Source: BMS3BBIN04 sp964552465 (GTDB lineage: Bacteria > Electryoneota > Electryoneia > Electryoneales > Electryoneaceae). From it: 64,000 nt of DNA. The notes under the pieces are model-generated. The model made no database searches. It had not been told where the DNA came from and was given only the letters and a program-made list of their open reading frames with translations. The DNA is taken from positions 16,993 through 80,992 of the forward strand of contig CAZKGR010000015.1 in the NCBI GenBank assembly GCA_964552465.1, written 5' to 3'. The position numbers and the translations under genes were made by a program. This document shows, one piece after another, positions 36,276-44,716 of the stretch; the first letter of the stretch is position 1; each line of letters opens with the position of its first letter.

Positions 36276-36935
36276 CTACTGCAACCTGAACCGGATCGGC
36301 TGCTGCATGCGCACCTGAACCGCACGGTCACGCTGCATGCCCGGCGTAAACTTCATCGCCGAAATCGCTTTCACACCAGCCTCGCCAAAACCAAGGCCCT
36401 GCGGACGTTCCTGCTTAACGATAACCTGAGTCGGAAAACCTTTCGTATCCACGATGAACTCGATGATCACATCGCCTTCAATCTGCGCCTTCTGCGCCAT
36501 CTCAGGATACAGGTTGTTACGTTTCAGGTAATCGTACAACGCTTGCGTACCACCAACGATTTTTGGCGGCTCCTCAACGAGGAAGAACTCGACAATCTCA
36601 TCATCCACACTAGGTGGTGGAGGGGGAGCGTCCATTGTCCAGTCGATTTCATCGATATCTTCAAATGCCAAATCAGCTTCGATGTCCATTTCCGGATCTT
36701 CAATCGGAATCGTTGGACGAGCTGGCGGCGGGGGACGTTTCACCTGCTTGGTAATCGGGATATCTTCCGTCTCAAGAACCACTTCCTCAGCGGTTCGAAG
36801 AGTTACCTCAGTATCCAGTTTTTTGGATGCGAGGAAGACCACAATCACAATCAGCAGGGAGATCACCAGCCCGAGCTCAACCACCTTCGGGTAGAGCAAA
36901 CGCACTTCCCCTTCTGGTTGTTTATACGAAAGCAT
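36276..36935 (-). CDS. tonB: TonB-family energy transducer (exb operon copy)
   Basis: 219 residues. The membrane anchor is LGLVISLLIVIVVFLAS. The linker is acidic and Pro-rich (VKRPPPPARPTIPIEDPEMD, DAPPPPPSVDDE). The TonB C-terminal domain reads ALYDYLKRNNLYPEMAQKA, EGDVIIEFIVDTKGFPTQV, GVKAISAMKFTPGMQRDRAV. It is the fourth gene of exbB-exbD-exbD-tonB, 18 bases after the second exbD. It should span the periplasm and couple to TonB-dependent receptors, none of which is encoded in this window. Confidence 0.9.
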   Translation of the reverse strand: MLSYKQPEGEVRLLYPKVVELGLVISLLIVIVVFLASKKLDTEVTLRTAEEVVLETEDIPITKQVKRPPPPARPTIPIEDPEMDIEADLAFEDIDEIDWTMDAPPPPPSVDDEIVEFFLVEEPPKIVGGTQALYDYLKRNNLYPEMAQKAQIEGDVIIEFIVDTKGFPTQVIVKQERPQGLGFGEAGVKAISAMKFTPGMQRDRAVQVRMQQPIRFRLQ

Positions 36936-36953
36936 AGGCGGGTCCTCCTACAG

Positions 36954-37358
36954 TTATTTCAGCCGCGTGGCATAGCTGACACGCAACGTATAGGCATCTC
37001 GTAAACGTTCCTGAATGTCGGTTACGAGACCCATCTCGACATCCTGGTCGATCTTCATGCTAATTATTATACGCCTGTTGGCAGCAAATTTCTCCGCCAT
37101 AATCGGCTCTATGTCATCCAAAGTGACGATCTTATCGTCAACGGAGACACGCCCGAGTTTGTCCGCCCACATATAAGCGACGTTACGCTTGGACTCGAGC
37201 TTCTCGGTCGTACGTGCGCTCGGAATCAGTACGGGCAGCCCGTTGAATTCCTTGAACACCGTAACCACCATGAAGAAAATCAGCAGCATGAAAATGATAT
37301 CCGGCAGCGAGGCTGTGGGGATAGACGCCTCTGCCTTCGATTTCTTGGCAAATTGCAT
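36954..37358 (-). CDS. exbD: ExbD/TolR-family biopolymer transport protein (second)
   Basis: 134 residues. The N-terminal cytoplasmic tail includes EASIPTASLPDIIFMLLIFF; the membrane Asp in SLPDIIFMLLIFF is the conserved proton-path residue. The periplasmic part includes WADKLGRVSVDDKIVTLDD. Its tail differs from the first exbD, suggesting two non-equivalent ExbD subunits in one motor. Eleven bases separate it from the first exbD. Confidence 0.88.
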   Translation of the reverse strand: MQFAKKSKAEASIPTASLPDIIFMLLIFFMVVTVFKEFNGLPVLIPSARTTEKLESKRNVAYMWADKLGRVSVDDKIVTLDDIEPIMAEKFAANRRIIISMKIDQDVEMGLVTDIQERLRDAYTLRVSYATRLK

Positions 37359-37369
37359 GACGACTCTCC

Positions 37370-37798
37370 CTATTTCTCCGGTTCTGCAATGGAGATCTTT
37401 GTTGCCCCCGCCGCCTTGGTCGCATCAAGCACCTGGATGAAGGAATCGTACCTCGTTTCCTTCTCCGTCTTGATCGACACAATCAGCTTCGGCTTGCCAT
37501 CCGCATCCAGCCCACGCGACTCCACCTTGGTGCGCATCACTTCCTGCACCTGGGTGACGTCTGTGAGTTCATCATCAATCAAAATCTGACCCTGAGCGTT
37601 GATCAGCACATTGCTGATATTCTCAGGGTTGACCTTGAACTCACCACCACGGTCCGGTAACTGCATCGGAATGCCCATGTCCACATCAATGGTCGTTGTG
37701 ACCAAAAAGAAGATCAGGAGCATGAACACGATGTCAGGCAACGAAGCGGTCGGAATATCTTCCTGGCTGCCAGATCTGCGTTTCAATAAGGCCATCAT
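37370..37798 (-). CDS. exbD: ExbD/TolR-family biopolymer transport protein (first)
   Basis: 142 residues. The conserved segment is DIPTASLPDIVFMLLIFFLV with the protonatable Asp, then a periplasmic part (NVLINAQGQILIDDELTDVT) with MRTKVESRGLDADGKPKLIV. It forms the stator with ExbB. It lies 18 bases behind exbB and just ahead of the second exbD, so both are made together. Confidence 0.9.
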   Translation of the reverse strand: MMALLKRRSGSQEDIPTASLPDIVFMLLIFFLVTTTIDVDMGIPMQLPDRGGEFKVNPENISNVLINAQGQILIDDELTDVTQVQEVMRTKVESRGLDADGKPKLIVSIKTEKETRYDSFIQVLDATKAAGATKISIAEPEK

Positions 37799-37816
37799 CG
37801 CCTCCGGGGTGGCTGG

Positions 37817-38464
37817 TTACGCGTTGTTGCCACCACGCTTCACGATGTCGGGATGCGCTTCCTCATATTCGAGTAGCGTATCTACAAATTCTACCGACAC
37901 TTCCTGCATTTCGCCGACAATCTTGTCAATGCGTGATACAAAGAAGTTGTTGAAGAACTGAATCACCATCGCCACAATCAAACCGAACAACGTGGTCAGC
38001 AACGCTTTGGAAATACCGCCGGCCACAATCGCCGGGGAAATATCGTTAGCAGCAGCAATAGCGTCGAAGGCTCCAACCATACCGGAAACGGTTCCGGTAA
38101 AACCAAGCATCGGGGCCATCGCGATCACTGTGCTCAACCAGACGAGATTCTTCTCAAGGAAGGACATCTCAATCTGACCAGCGTTCATGATGTTCTTTTC
38201 TACAGCATCAACACCCATGCCAAGACGCTGCAAACCGGCGTGGAATACCGAAGCGATCGGACCACGGGTTTTCTCACACACGTCCTTGGCAGCTTCCGGG
38301 CCACCATCCTGCAGGGCCTGGTTCACATCTACCACGAATTTCTTCGTGTTCACCGTAGACATCGTCAAGCTGATAAAACGCTCGATAACGAACAACAACC
38401 CGACAATGAACACAGCGAGAATCGGCCACATGAACTCACCGCCTCGCAGAAATAGCTCAACCAT
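37817..38464 (-). CDS. exbB: ExbB/TolQ/MotA-family proton channel
   Basis: 215 residues with three membrane segments: FMWPILAVFIVGLLFVIERF, LVWLSTVIAMAPMLGFTGTV and SKALLTTLFGLIVAMVIQFF. The signature LGFTGTVSGMVGAFDAIA is the ExbB/TolQ proton-channel core. It leads the exbB-exbD-exbD-tonB operon and energises TonB at the inner membrane. It is distinct from the TolQ-like gene at 53265. Confidence 0.9.
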   Translation of the reverse strand: MVELFLRGGEFMWPILAVFIVGLLFVIERFISLTMSTVNTKKFVVDVNQALQDGGPEAAKDVCEKTRGPIASVFHAGLQRLGMGVDAVEKNIMNAGQIEMSFLEKNLVWLSTVIAMAPMLGFTGTVSGMVGAFDAIAAANDISPAIVAGGISKALLTTLFGLIVAMVIQFFNNFFVSRIDKIVGEMQEVSVEFVDTLLEYEEAHPDIVKRGGNNA

Positions 38465-38596
38465 TCCGGCCTCCCTCGTACGGACGCACGGCGCTCTTTG
38501 TCAGCAGCCGCGGGAAATCGCCCATTCCAATGTTGTCTAAAGTTCTGAAGTGAAGTTACTGGCAAACCCTAAGTTTACCGCTACACACGTTTCGAG

Positions 38597-40240
38597 TCAA
38601 CCGCTCTCCGGGAGTGAGACACTCCGGGCAAGCACATCCGCCTCCGGTAATCTAACCAGAGCCGAATCTACAGTAGAATCTCCATTGATCAGGACTTGCC
38701 ACAAATATTCACGCCCGTTGTACAAGCGCTGCGCAACCTCCGCCCTGATCTGATCAATCAGATAACTCTCATCCGTCAACCACCCGGCTTCATCATAAGT
38801 AACACCGTTCTCAGCCCCATACGCAAATAACTCACGCAATTGTGAACGGGTAGGTTGCCAGTCTGCGAGGAACTGATCGAACGGCATCGTCGGCTGACCC
38901 ATCTGATCCGCCAAGTCACGGGACCAGTCAAACAGGATACGCTCACTGAGCAAATCAGCGCTGTAATCACTGAGCAGACCCGGATCGATCAACGCATCCG
39001 GCTGAATGCCACGCTCGGCATATACCTTCCGCCCGGTGCGCGTGAAGTATACCTCGCCCAAACTATCTGGTGTTGCCAATGCCAGGCTGTCCAGATCCGT
39101 GCCATCACGGTAAGCACCCATCAGGTACTCACCCATACCGTTATTCCACGGACGCTGTACGCAACGCCCTGTCGGTGTAAACCATCGGCTGATCGTGATC
39201 CGCACAACGCTGCCATCATCCAGTGCAAACGGATATTGCACCAGACCTTTGCCAAATGTCGGCTGCCCGAGAATCAAACCACGGTCATGATCCTGCACCG
39301 CACCAGCAACGATTTCACTCGCCGAGGCTGTCCCATTACTCACCAGGATGACCATCGGTACATACGGATGCGTGCCTGCGCCGGTCGACCATAACGTATC
39401 GGACGTGCCTTCCGCCCGTCCCTCTGTTGTCAAGATGACCTTGCCTTCTGACAGGAACTTGTCCGCGACCTCATGCGCCTGAACACGATACCCACCCGAA
39501 TTTCCACGCAAGTCGAGAATTAACTGCTCCATCCCCTGCTGCTCAAGCGACATTAACGCCTGCTCAAGCTCGTCATCGGTCACCGCAGTGAACTGGCTGA
39601 TCATGATGTAGCCCGTCTTGCCGTCCTGTAGCAGGAATGACGCTTCAACCGAATGGATCGGAATCTTGCCACGGGTCAACGTCAGCTCGATCAACTCCGT
39701 CTTGCCGGTACGCCTGACCCCAATATTGACCTGAGTACCGTCAGGCCCGCGCAACTGTTTGCGAACTTCATCGTTGGTGATACCGATCGCGTTAACGCTC
39801 TCGATCTCGACAATCTGGTCGCCAGCACGTAGTCCCATTCGATCTGCAGGCGTACCCGGAATCGGACTTACTACCGTGATCACACCTTCGCGGATCTCAA
39901 ACTGGATGCCGATGCCGCTGAACTCGCCCTGCATGGTCTCATCAACCGCCTCCTGCTCCTCCGGCGGGATGTACACACTGTGCGGATCCAACTGCTCGAG
40001 CAGGCCACGGATCGCGCCCTCGTACATGACTGAATCATCCGGTTCATCCACATACGCGTGATCCACCAGACGGATCACATCATTGAACTTGCGTTCGTGA
40101 TCCACAGATTTACTCGGGAAACCAACCGCAGAAGGGCCATCGCTGACAAACATGCCTGCTATAAAGGCAACTGTTATTGCGGCCAGAATCAACAGGTAGG
40201 GCGGACGGTTGCTGGTCCGCTCAGAAGTTTTTTGCGCCAT
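38597..40240 (-). CDS. C-terminal processing peptidase (S41, CtpA/Prc type)
   Basis: 547 residues. There is an N-terminal membrane anchor (YLLILAAITVAFIAGMFVS). A PDZ domain spans about 100-180 (GIGIQFEIREGVITVVSPIP, GLRAGDQIVEIESVNA). The S41 core follows: LILDLRGNSGGYRVQAHEVA, the catalytic Ser in NGTASASEIVAGAVQDHDR, and the Lys in GQPTFGKGLVQYPF. It cleaves C-termini of periplasmic proteins. The roughly 200 residues after the catalytic core are longer than in minimal CtpA proteins. It is upstream of and co-oriented with the exb operon, with a 132-base gap. Confidence 0.9.
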   Translation of the reverse strand: MAQKTSERTSNRPPYLLILAAITVAFIAGMFVSDGPSAVGFPSKSVDHERKFNDVIRLVDHAYVDEPDDSVMYEGAIRGLLEQLDPHSVYIPPEEQEAVDETMQGEFSGIGIQFEIREGVITVVSPIPGTPADRMGLRAGDQIVEIESVNAIGITNDEVRKQLRGPDGTQVNIGVRRTGKTELIELTLTRGKIPIHSVEASFLLQDGKTGYIMISQFTAVTDDELEQALMSLEQQGMEQLILDLRGNSGGYRVQAHEVADKFLSEGKVILTTEGRAEGTSDTLWSTGAGTHPYVPMVILVSNGTASASEIVAGAVQDHDRGLILGQPTFGKGLVQYPFALDDGSVVRITISRWFTPTGRCVQRPWNNGMGEYLMGAYRDGTDLDSLALATPDSLGEVYFTRTGRKVYAERGIQPDALIDPGLLSDYSADLLSERILFDWSRDLADQMGQPTMPFDQFLADWQPTRSQLRELFAYGAENGVTYDEAGWLTDESYLIDQIRAEVAQRLYNGREYLWQVLINGDSTVDSALVRLPEADVLARSVSLPESG

Positions 40241-40386
40241 CGGGTAATAATCTCGTGTAGGTCAGTTCGCTGCTCCATAGTAGGCAGGAAACAACTGCTC
40301 GCGCCAGCCTCGAAACCAAACTGAAGCATTTCCATCCGATTGGATTCACTTCGGCAATATTGGTACTACTACCCCCCACAACAACA

Positions 40387-40410
40387 ACACCCCACTGTTC
40401 CGTGGGGTGT
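40387..40410 (-). terminator. stem-loop terminator after the NmrA-like gene
   Basis: ACACCCCAC and GTGGGGTGT form a perfect nine-base stem with TGTTCC between; the minus strand then reads TTGTTGTTGT. Confidence 0.6.
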
Positions 40411-40447
40411 CTACATGGTGAATTCAACCAGCTACTGAATCAGGCCA

Positions 40448-41338
40448 CTACTCCTGCACATTGTAAACCGCTGTCCAGGTTTCCGCGAACTGCTCAATGC
40501 TGGTCGGGGTCGTGTTCGCTTCCGAGCGAGGTTCCCGGAAAGCCGCGATTCCGCTCTTCATGCCATCGCTGAGCTCGACCATAGACTCTGCCACAGCCTT
40601 GCTCACACCCATCTGCATCATGCCCTCAATAGTCTGGGCAGGCTGGAAGTACGTGTATTGCAGGTCCGGCTTGCCAATCTTTGCGCCCAGAATTCTGGCG
40701 ACTTCAGGAAACGCCAATTCCCGCTGTCCCTGTAGCTCCTGATGGCTGTGGCCGCTGAAATCGAGCGCAATCAGAGATTTGGCCGCAAAATCCGCGATAT
40801 CCTGGGTTGCGATCATGTTGAACCTGACATCCGGCTCCAACGGTCCTCCAATGAAACCCATCTCCTTCACCATTCCTGCCATGCCAAGCGTGTTTTCCAT
40901 GAAATAGCCCGCCCGCACATGCAACACATTCACATTCGTCAACTGGTTCAGACGCTGTTCCATGTCATACAATCCAGCAACCGGACCAGTGCCTTCCGAC
41001 TTGTCCGCACCGTAACTGCTCAACGTTACGACATGATTCACATCGCTCCGCTCAACCGCGCTTGCCAGAGAATCCACTACCTGGTTCTGGTATGCCCGGA
41101 CATTTTCAACGTCAGGCTTCAGCGGAATCATGATATACGCCGCTGATGCACCTGCGAACGCCTGCTCCATCGCCACCGAGTCATTCACCTCGCCGACGAA
41201 AACATCCGCGCCCTTGGCGGCGAATTCCTGCAAACGATCAGCGCTGCGTCCAATCACCCGAACCTGCTTGCCAGCATCCAATAACGCGTGTGAAATCCGC
41301 TTGCCAGTGTTTCCCGTTGCTCCCGTAATCACGTACAT
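40448..41338 (-). CDS. NmrA-like NAD(P)-binding oxidoreductase (atypical SDR)
   Basis: 296 residues. The Rossmann start is YVITGATGNTGKRISHALLD, with the GxxGxxG dinucleotide loop. Then come VRVIGRSADRLQEFAAKGAD, HVVTLSSYGADKSEG and AGYFMENTLGMAGMVKEMG. The classic YxxxK pair is not evident, as usual in the NmrA/QOR2 group, which sense or reduce with NAD(P)H. AGGAG lies seven bases before the ATG at 41338; the frame is open 15 codons more. It is preceded by an operator like that of the TetR gene upstream, so it is the likely regulated target. Confidence 0.82.
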   Translation of the reverse strand: MYVITGATGNTGKRISHALLDAGKQVRVIGRSADRLQEFAAKGADVFVGEVNDSVAMEQAFAGASAAYIMIPLKPDVENVRAYQNQVVDSLASAVERSDVNHVVTLSSYGADKSEGTGPVAGLYDMEQRLNQLTNVNVLHVRAGYFMENTLGMAGMVKEMGFIGGPLEPDVRFNMIATQDIADFAAKSLIALDFSGHSHQELQGQRELAFPEVARILGAKIGKPDLQYTYFQPAQTIEGMMQMGVSKAVAESMVELSDGMKSGIAAFREPRSEANTTPTSIEQFAETWTAVYNVQE

Positions 41339-41402
41339 CGTCCTTCTCCTCTCGTTGTTTTGGCTTTGCAGCCGTCTATCCATGTTTTCTACATGACCGT
41401 CA

Positions 41403-41423
41403 ATTATATTGACCGGTCTATTA
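41403..41423 (-). promoter_or_regulatory. TetR/LmrA-type operator in the NmrA-like gene promoter
   Basis: Read toward the gene: TAATAGACCGGTCAATATAAT. The core GACCGGTC is a perfect palindrome followed closely by a TATAAT box (41403-41408). The same AATAGACC-GTC-TATAAT arrangement occurs before the regulator gene at 42097. The -35 region is weak. Confidence 0.65.
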
Positions 41424-41497
41424 GCGATGCGGCCGATTGTCCCGCTTCTTTCAGGCTATATAATCCCTGCTATATCACTGACTTTCGCTGATCATGG

Positions 41498-42091
41498 CTA
41501 CTGAAGATCATACATCTTCCGGGCATCTGTAATCATTGTGTGCAACAGTGAGGCAATGTTTTCCAACGGACGTTTTGAACGTTGTGCCCGTGCCAGTGCC
41601 TGCGCGCCCTCGATTGATGAAAGCGTCAAGTCAGCCCACACTTCTGCGGCTGCTTCAGGAAAACCGTCAGCGACAAATCGTTCTACGTACAGTTTACGCC
41701 AGGCAGTGAATCCATTGTCCAATGCCTTCCTCAGCAACTTTTCCTCATCGCCAACTTCCTGCGATACCGCGAGTAAAGCACAACCCTTGTTGAAGTTGTT
41801 CTCCTCCTGCATACGGGCAAAGCTCATTGCAACTTCTGCAACCGCATCTGCGGCTGTATCCGCATTGCTCAGAATGCCTGAGATATGGCCGCAATTCCAT
41901 TCCTCAGCCATACGCAGAGCCTCCGACGCGATCTCCTCTTTGCCCTGCGGAAAATGGAAGTACAACGATCCCTTCGGTGCGCCGCTCTCCCGCACGACCT
42001 GGTTCAAGCCAGTTGCGTGATAGCCTTGACGCATCAGCAGGTCAGCCGTGGCCATGATTATGCGTTGCCTGGTTTCTTCCGCTTTAGTCAT
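41498..42091 (-). CDS. TetR/AcrR-family regulator, LmrA/YxaF-like
   Basis: 197 residues. The N-terminal helix-turn-helix is ATADLLMRQGYHATGLNQVV followed by RESGAPKGSLYFHFPQGKEE. The PKGSLYxHFPxGKEE wording is typical of the LmrA/YxaF branch. The all-alpha ligand domain includes NNFNKGCALLAVSQEVGD. In Bacillus this branch represses oxidoreductase and efflux genes at boxes of the ATAGACC-GTC kind. Here the same box lies in front of this gene and of the NmrA-like gene, implying auto-repression and control of one target. The ATG at 42091 lies only a few bases past the predicted -10 box, so the transcript would have little or no leader. Confidence 0.87.
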   Translation of the reverse strand: MTKAEETRQRIIMATADLLMRQGYHATGLNQVVRESGAPKGSLYFHFPQGKEEIASEALRMAEEWNCGHISGILSNADTAADAVAEVAMSFARMQEENNFNKGCALLAVSQEVGDEEKLLRKALDNGFTAWRKLYVERFVADGFPEAAAEVWADLTLSSIEGAQALARAQRSKRPLENIASLLHTMITDARKMYDLQ

Positions 42092-42096
42092 GTCAT

Positions 42097-42126
42097 ATTA
42101 TAACGACTGGTCTATTATAAGCGCAA
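42097..42126 (-). promoter_or_regulatory. tetR promoter with operator in the spacer
   Basis: On the minus strand: TTGCGC as -35 (42126-42121), an 18-base spacer holding AATAGACCAGTC, and TATAAT as -10 (42102-42097). The repressor site overlaps the promoter, so binding would block transcription. Confidence 0.65.
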
Positions 42127-42195
42127 CAGCAGACTCCGCTCCTGGAGATCAGGCCTGCGGCAGCGCGAGAATCCCTTGACCATTAAACTGTGCCC

Positions 42196-42858
42196 ATGTC
42201 TGAAGAGAAAGCCTACAACCAAGCATACTCGTCCACGCCAAACCTGTTCGGTGCCGAACCGGACATGGTTCTGGTGAACCACATACACCTGCTGGACAAA
42301 TCAAAACCCGTCCTCGATATCGGCAGCGGTCAAGGTCGGCACGCGCTGTACCTCGCCCGACATGGCTTCGAGGCCGTCGCGCTCGATCCCTCCGGAGAAG
42401 CCACGCATCAGTTACAAACGACTGCTGATCACGAACAACTTCCCATCCTTTGTATCGAGGGGATGATTGAATCATTTGAAGCAGAATCGGGCAGATTTGG
42501 AACGGTGCTCGTTTTCGGCCTGATCCAGATCTTCACGTGGGAACAGACCCGCGATCTGATCGCCCGAATCAACGAGCTCATAGCGCCCGGTGGTCATGTC
42601 ATCTTCACCGGCTGGACTGTCGAAGACAGTTCGCTGGAATCCGTGCGCAAACGCGGCGAACAGATCGGAGCCAATTCCTACCGTTTGCCTGACGGGAATG
42701 TCCGCACTTATCTCGAGCTCGGGCAGGTTCTTGAACTGTTCGCTGGATGGGAGATTGTCTACCACTGGGAAGGGTTGGGCGAGTGGCACCGTCACGGCGA
42801 TTCCGAACCCGAACGTCACGCCCGTGTCGAAGCCGTATTCAAGAAGTCGTCCATGTAG
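42196..42858 (+). CDS. class I SAM-dependent methyltransferase, TehB-like
   Basis: 220 residues. The SAM-binding motif I reads VLDIGSGQGRHALYLARHGF, followed by VALDPSGEATHQL (motif II acid). FGTVLVFGLIQIFTWEQTRD is motif IV, then LIAPGGHVIFTGWTVED. It resembles TehB/Tellurite-type and small-molecule methyltransferases. Substrate unknown. The ATG at 42196 is chosen over the in-frame GTG two codons upstream. The stop codon TAG lies inside a family D repeat, so the final residues may have been altered by the repeat. It is divergent from tetR. Confidence 0.78.
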   Translation: MSEEKAYNQAYSSTPNLFGAEPDMVLVNHIHLLDKSKPVLDIGSGQGRHALYLARHGFEAVALDPSGEATHQLQTTADHEQLPILCIEGMIESFEAESGRFGTVLVFGLIQIFTWEQTRDLIARINELIAPGGHVIFTGWTVEDSSLESVRKRGEQIGANSYRLPDGNVRTYLELGQVLELFAGWEIVYHWEGLGEWHRHGDSEPERHARVEAVFKKSSM

Positions 42859-42881
42859 CCCGGGTTCGTTGAACCCGGGGA
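42855..42881 (+). repeat. dispersed palindrome family D, copy 1
   Basis: TAGCCCGGGTTCGTTGAACC and its complement arm. The TAG at its left edge is the stop codon of the methyltransferase. Confidence 0.8.
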
Positions 42882-42892
42882 GCTCCTACACC

Positions 42893-42948
42893 TCATCCTG
42901 AACGTAGGACATGTCAACCATAGCTTCAGCGAAGGCTGCGAAGGATCT
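42893..42948 (+). repeat. degenerate family A repeat with insertion
   Basis: CATCCTGAACG at the left and GCGAAGGATCT at the right, separated by about 30 bases that interrupt the hairpin loop. Confidence 0.5.
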
Positions 42949-42978
42949 CGGTTTGTAGTTGATCTCATCGCACCCACA

Positions 42979-43004
42979 CCCCGGATTCAACGAATCCGGG
43001 CTAC
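42979..43004 (-). repeat. dispersed palindrome family D, inverted copy
   Basis: GTAGCCCGGATTCGTTGAAT read on the minus strand. Its TAG is the stop codon of the cargo gene at 43001, the mirror of copy 1. Confidence 0.8.
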
Positions 43005-44431
43005 TTCAAAAACACCATCCGCCGCATCTGCATTTCATCTTCCGTCTCGGCGCGGAGGAAATACGTCCCACCCGGCAAACCGGATGCGTTCCACACAACA
43101 CTGTGCGTCCCCGGCGAATAAGGCATGTCAGCCCCAAGCACCGTCACCTCACGCCCCAACAGATCAAACACCCGCAAATCCATCAACGACGGTCGCGCCA
43201 GATCAAAGCTGATCGTAGTCGATGAGTTGAATGGGTTGGGGTAAACCGAATGCAGTGCGAGCATCAACGCAATAGATTGAGCCTCTTGTTCCAGTCCGAG
43301 ATCAAACGAGATGCGACCAATCCACAGATCATTGTCTTCACCCTTTGGTCCAGCTAGCAGCGCGCCGCCTGGCATCTCAATCAATGAAGGAATTCCGAGT
43401 CCCTCTTCCCAGAGTTCTGAATACCAATGATTACCCCATGAAGCTTCATCAACAAACACCAGATGAGCATTAACTGGCGACCACATCTCTACACCGGAAA
43501 CCAAGTAGCCCTCTTCAATTTTGATTAGATTATATTTATTACTAAATGTGTGAATCTCATTTGTTGACACTATGTTACCATAACGATCAACTATAGCTGT
43601 ATCATGATCACCTTCAAAGCCATTATCATACATCAAACAGATCCCAACTTCATCCACGATACATGCTACAACCTGAGTGGAATTTCCCCAATAATTGCCA
43701 GTCCAGCCCCAATCTGTTCTCCAGATTGACTGACCATACACATCAACACGGTGAACAAATGCCTTGAACTCATTATTAGCATCTTCCTCTCTCCCGATGA
43801 TGTAAACCTCATCCGAATCCACAATCAATAGTTCATCTATCAGAAGTTCAGTCAGAGCGTCTGCTAAGTACTCGAATACAAGGGAACAGGTGGCATTGAT
43901 TCCACTTACTTCATAGAGTTGATATCCCCAAGTGCTGGTAAATAGCTGACGCCAGGCTACAAGGAGTAATACGAGATCGTTATTCTCTGGGTGGGTGCAT
44001 ACATTTACAACTCCCTGCCAATTTGATTCATCAACTATTTCATGGATCCAAGTTGCCTCCCCATTCGTATCCAAGAAAGAAAACCACACATTCGATTCAA
44101 CATGATATGTTGGATCAGACCATTTCGTTGCTGCCAAGAAGATAGATCCGTTGGGCAGGCATGTTATTTTAGGATTTACGGGGTAACTCGCTGTTACTTC
44201 TACTGTAATAACCGTATCGCCCAGCTCATTGAACCATGCTACCCAAATGGTCGAATCAGGAGCTGGATCTCCTGCGACAGCAAAGCTTTCATCGTCCCAT
44301 GATGACTGAGTGATGGAGTGTAGATACCCTGTATCCAACTCATTTTCCCAAACAATATTGAATTCCTGTGCAGACACGAGGCAGGCGAACGGCAGGATTC
44401 CAAGCACTACGATTGAAAGCTTCCAGTACAT
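43001..44431 (-). CDS. secreted beta-repeat protein with T9SS sorting domain
   Basis: 476 residues with signal peptide LSIVVLGILPFACLVSA. The body has WVAWFNELGDTV, VWFSFLDTNGEATW and AFVHRVDVYGQSIWRTDWG, the same xxxDxxGxxxW beta repeats as in the 1018-residue cargo at 3887 but fewer. The sorting domain is VYPNPFNSSTTISFDL, VFDLLGREVTVLG, LPGGTYFLRAET and the final MVFLK. The stop codon is part of an inverted family D repeat. Probably exposed on the cell surface; role unknown. Confidence 0.78.
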   Translation of the reverse strand: MYWKLSIVVLGILPFACLVSAQEFNIVWENELDTGYLHSITQSSWDDESFAVAGDPAPDSTIWVAWFNELGDTVITVEVTASYPVNPKITCLPNGSIFLAATKWSDPTYHVESNVWFSFLDTNGEATWIHEIVDESNWQGVVNVCTHPENNDLVLLLVAWRQLFTSTWGYQLYEVSGINATCSLVFEYLADALTELLIDELLIVDSDEVYIIGREEDANNEFKAFVHRVDVYGQSIWRTDWGWTGNYWGNSTQVVACIVDEVGICLMYDNGFEGDHDTAIVDRYGNIVSTNEIHTFSNKYNLIKIEEGYLVSGVEMWSPVNAHLVFVDEASWGNHWYSELWEEGLGIPSLIEMPGGALLAGPKGEDNDLWIGRISFDLGLEQEAQSIALMLALHSVYPNPFNSSTTISFDLARPSLMDLRVFDLLGREVTVLGADMPYSPGTHSVVWNASGLPGGTYFLRAETEDEMQMRRMVFLK

Positions 44432-44508
44432 GGCACCCCCACGAGTGAGTCGTAATTCACTGATCCCTTACTATTAACCTAGTCGACTGATTACCCTTGA
44501 GCAAGAAA

Positions 44509-44536
44509 AAGTGCGATGAGATCACTCATCGCACTT
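44509..44536 (-). terminator. rho-independent terminator beyond gcdH
   Basis: A perfect 12-base stem AAGTGCGATGAG / CTCATCGCACTT with a four-base loop; the minus strand continues TTTTTC. Confidence 0.8.
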
Positions 44537-44558
44537 CTCTACCCTATCTCCAACACCG

Positions 44559-44586
44559 AGATCCTTGCAGAAACGCTCAGGATGAC
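44559..44586 (-). repeat. dispersed palindrome family A, copy
   Basis: The complement carries CCTGAGCG and AAGGATCT with an altered loop (TTTCTGC). Confidence 0.65.
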
Positions 44587-44597
44587 TTGCACGATGC

Positions 44598-44632
44598 CCG
44601 CGGTAGACCACGAAGCGGCTACCGCGGATTTC
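44598..44632. repeat. hairpin in the gcdH 3' region
   Basis: CCGCGGTA and TACCGCGG bracket GACCACGAAGCGGC. It resembles the 5' half of family C. Confidence 0.5.
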
Positions 44633-44674
44633 CTGAACATGCAATAATTGACCAGACAAACAGACTGCAGATAA

Positions 44675-44714
44675 ACCGCGTTACCCGCCTGCGGCAGAGT
44701 AACACGGGCACCAT
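44675..44714 (+). repeat. dispersed repeat family C, copy 2
   Basis: CCGCGTTACCCGCCTGCGGC and then ACGGGCACCATA, matching the element at 7069. It ends three bases from the stop codon of gcdH. Confidence 0.65.
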
Positions 44715-44716
44715 AT

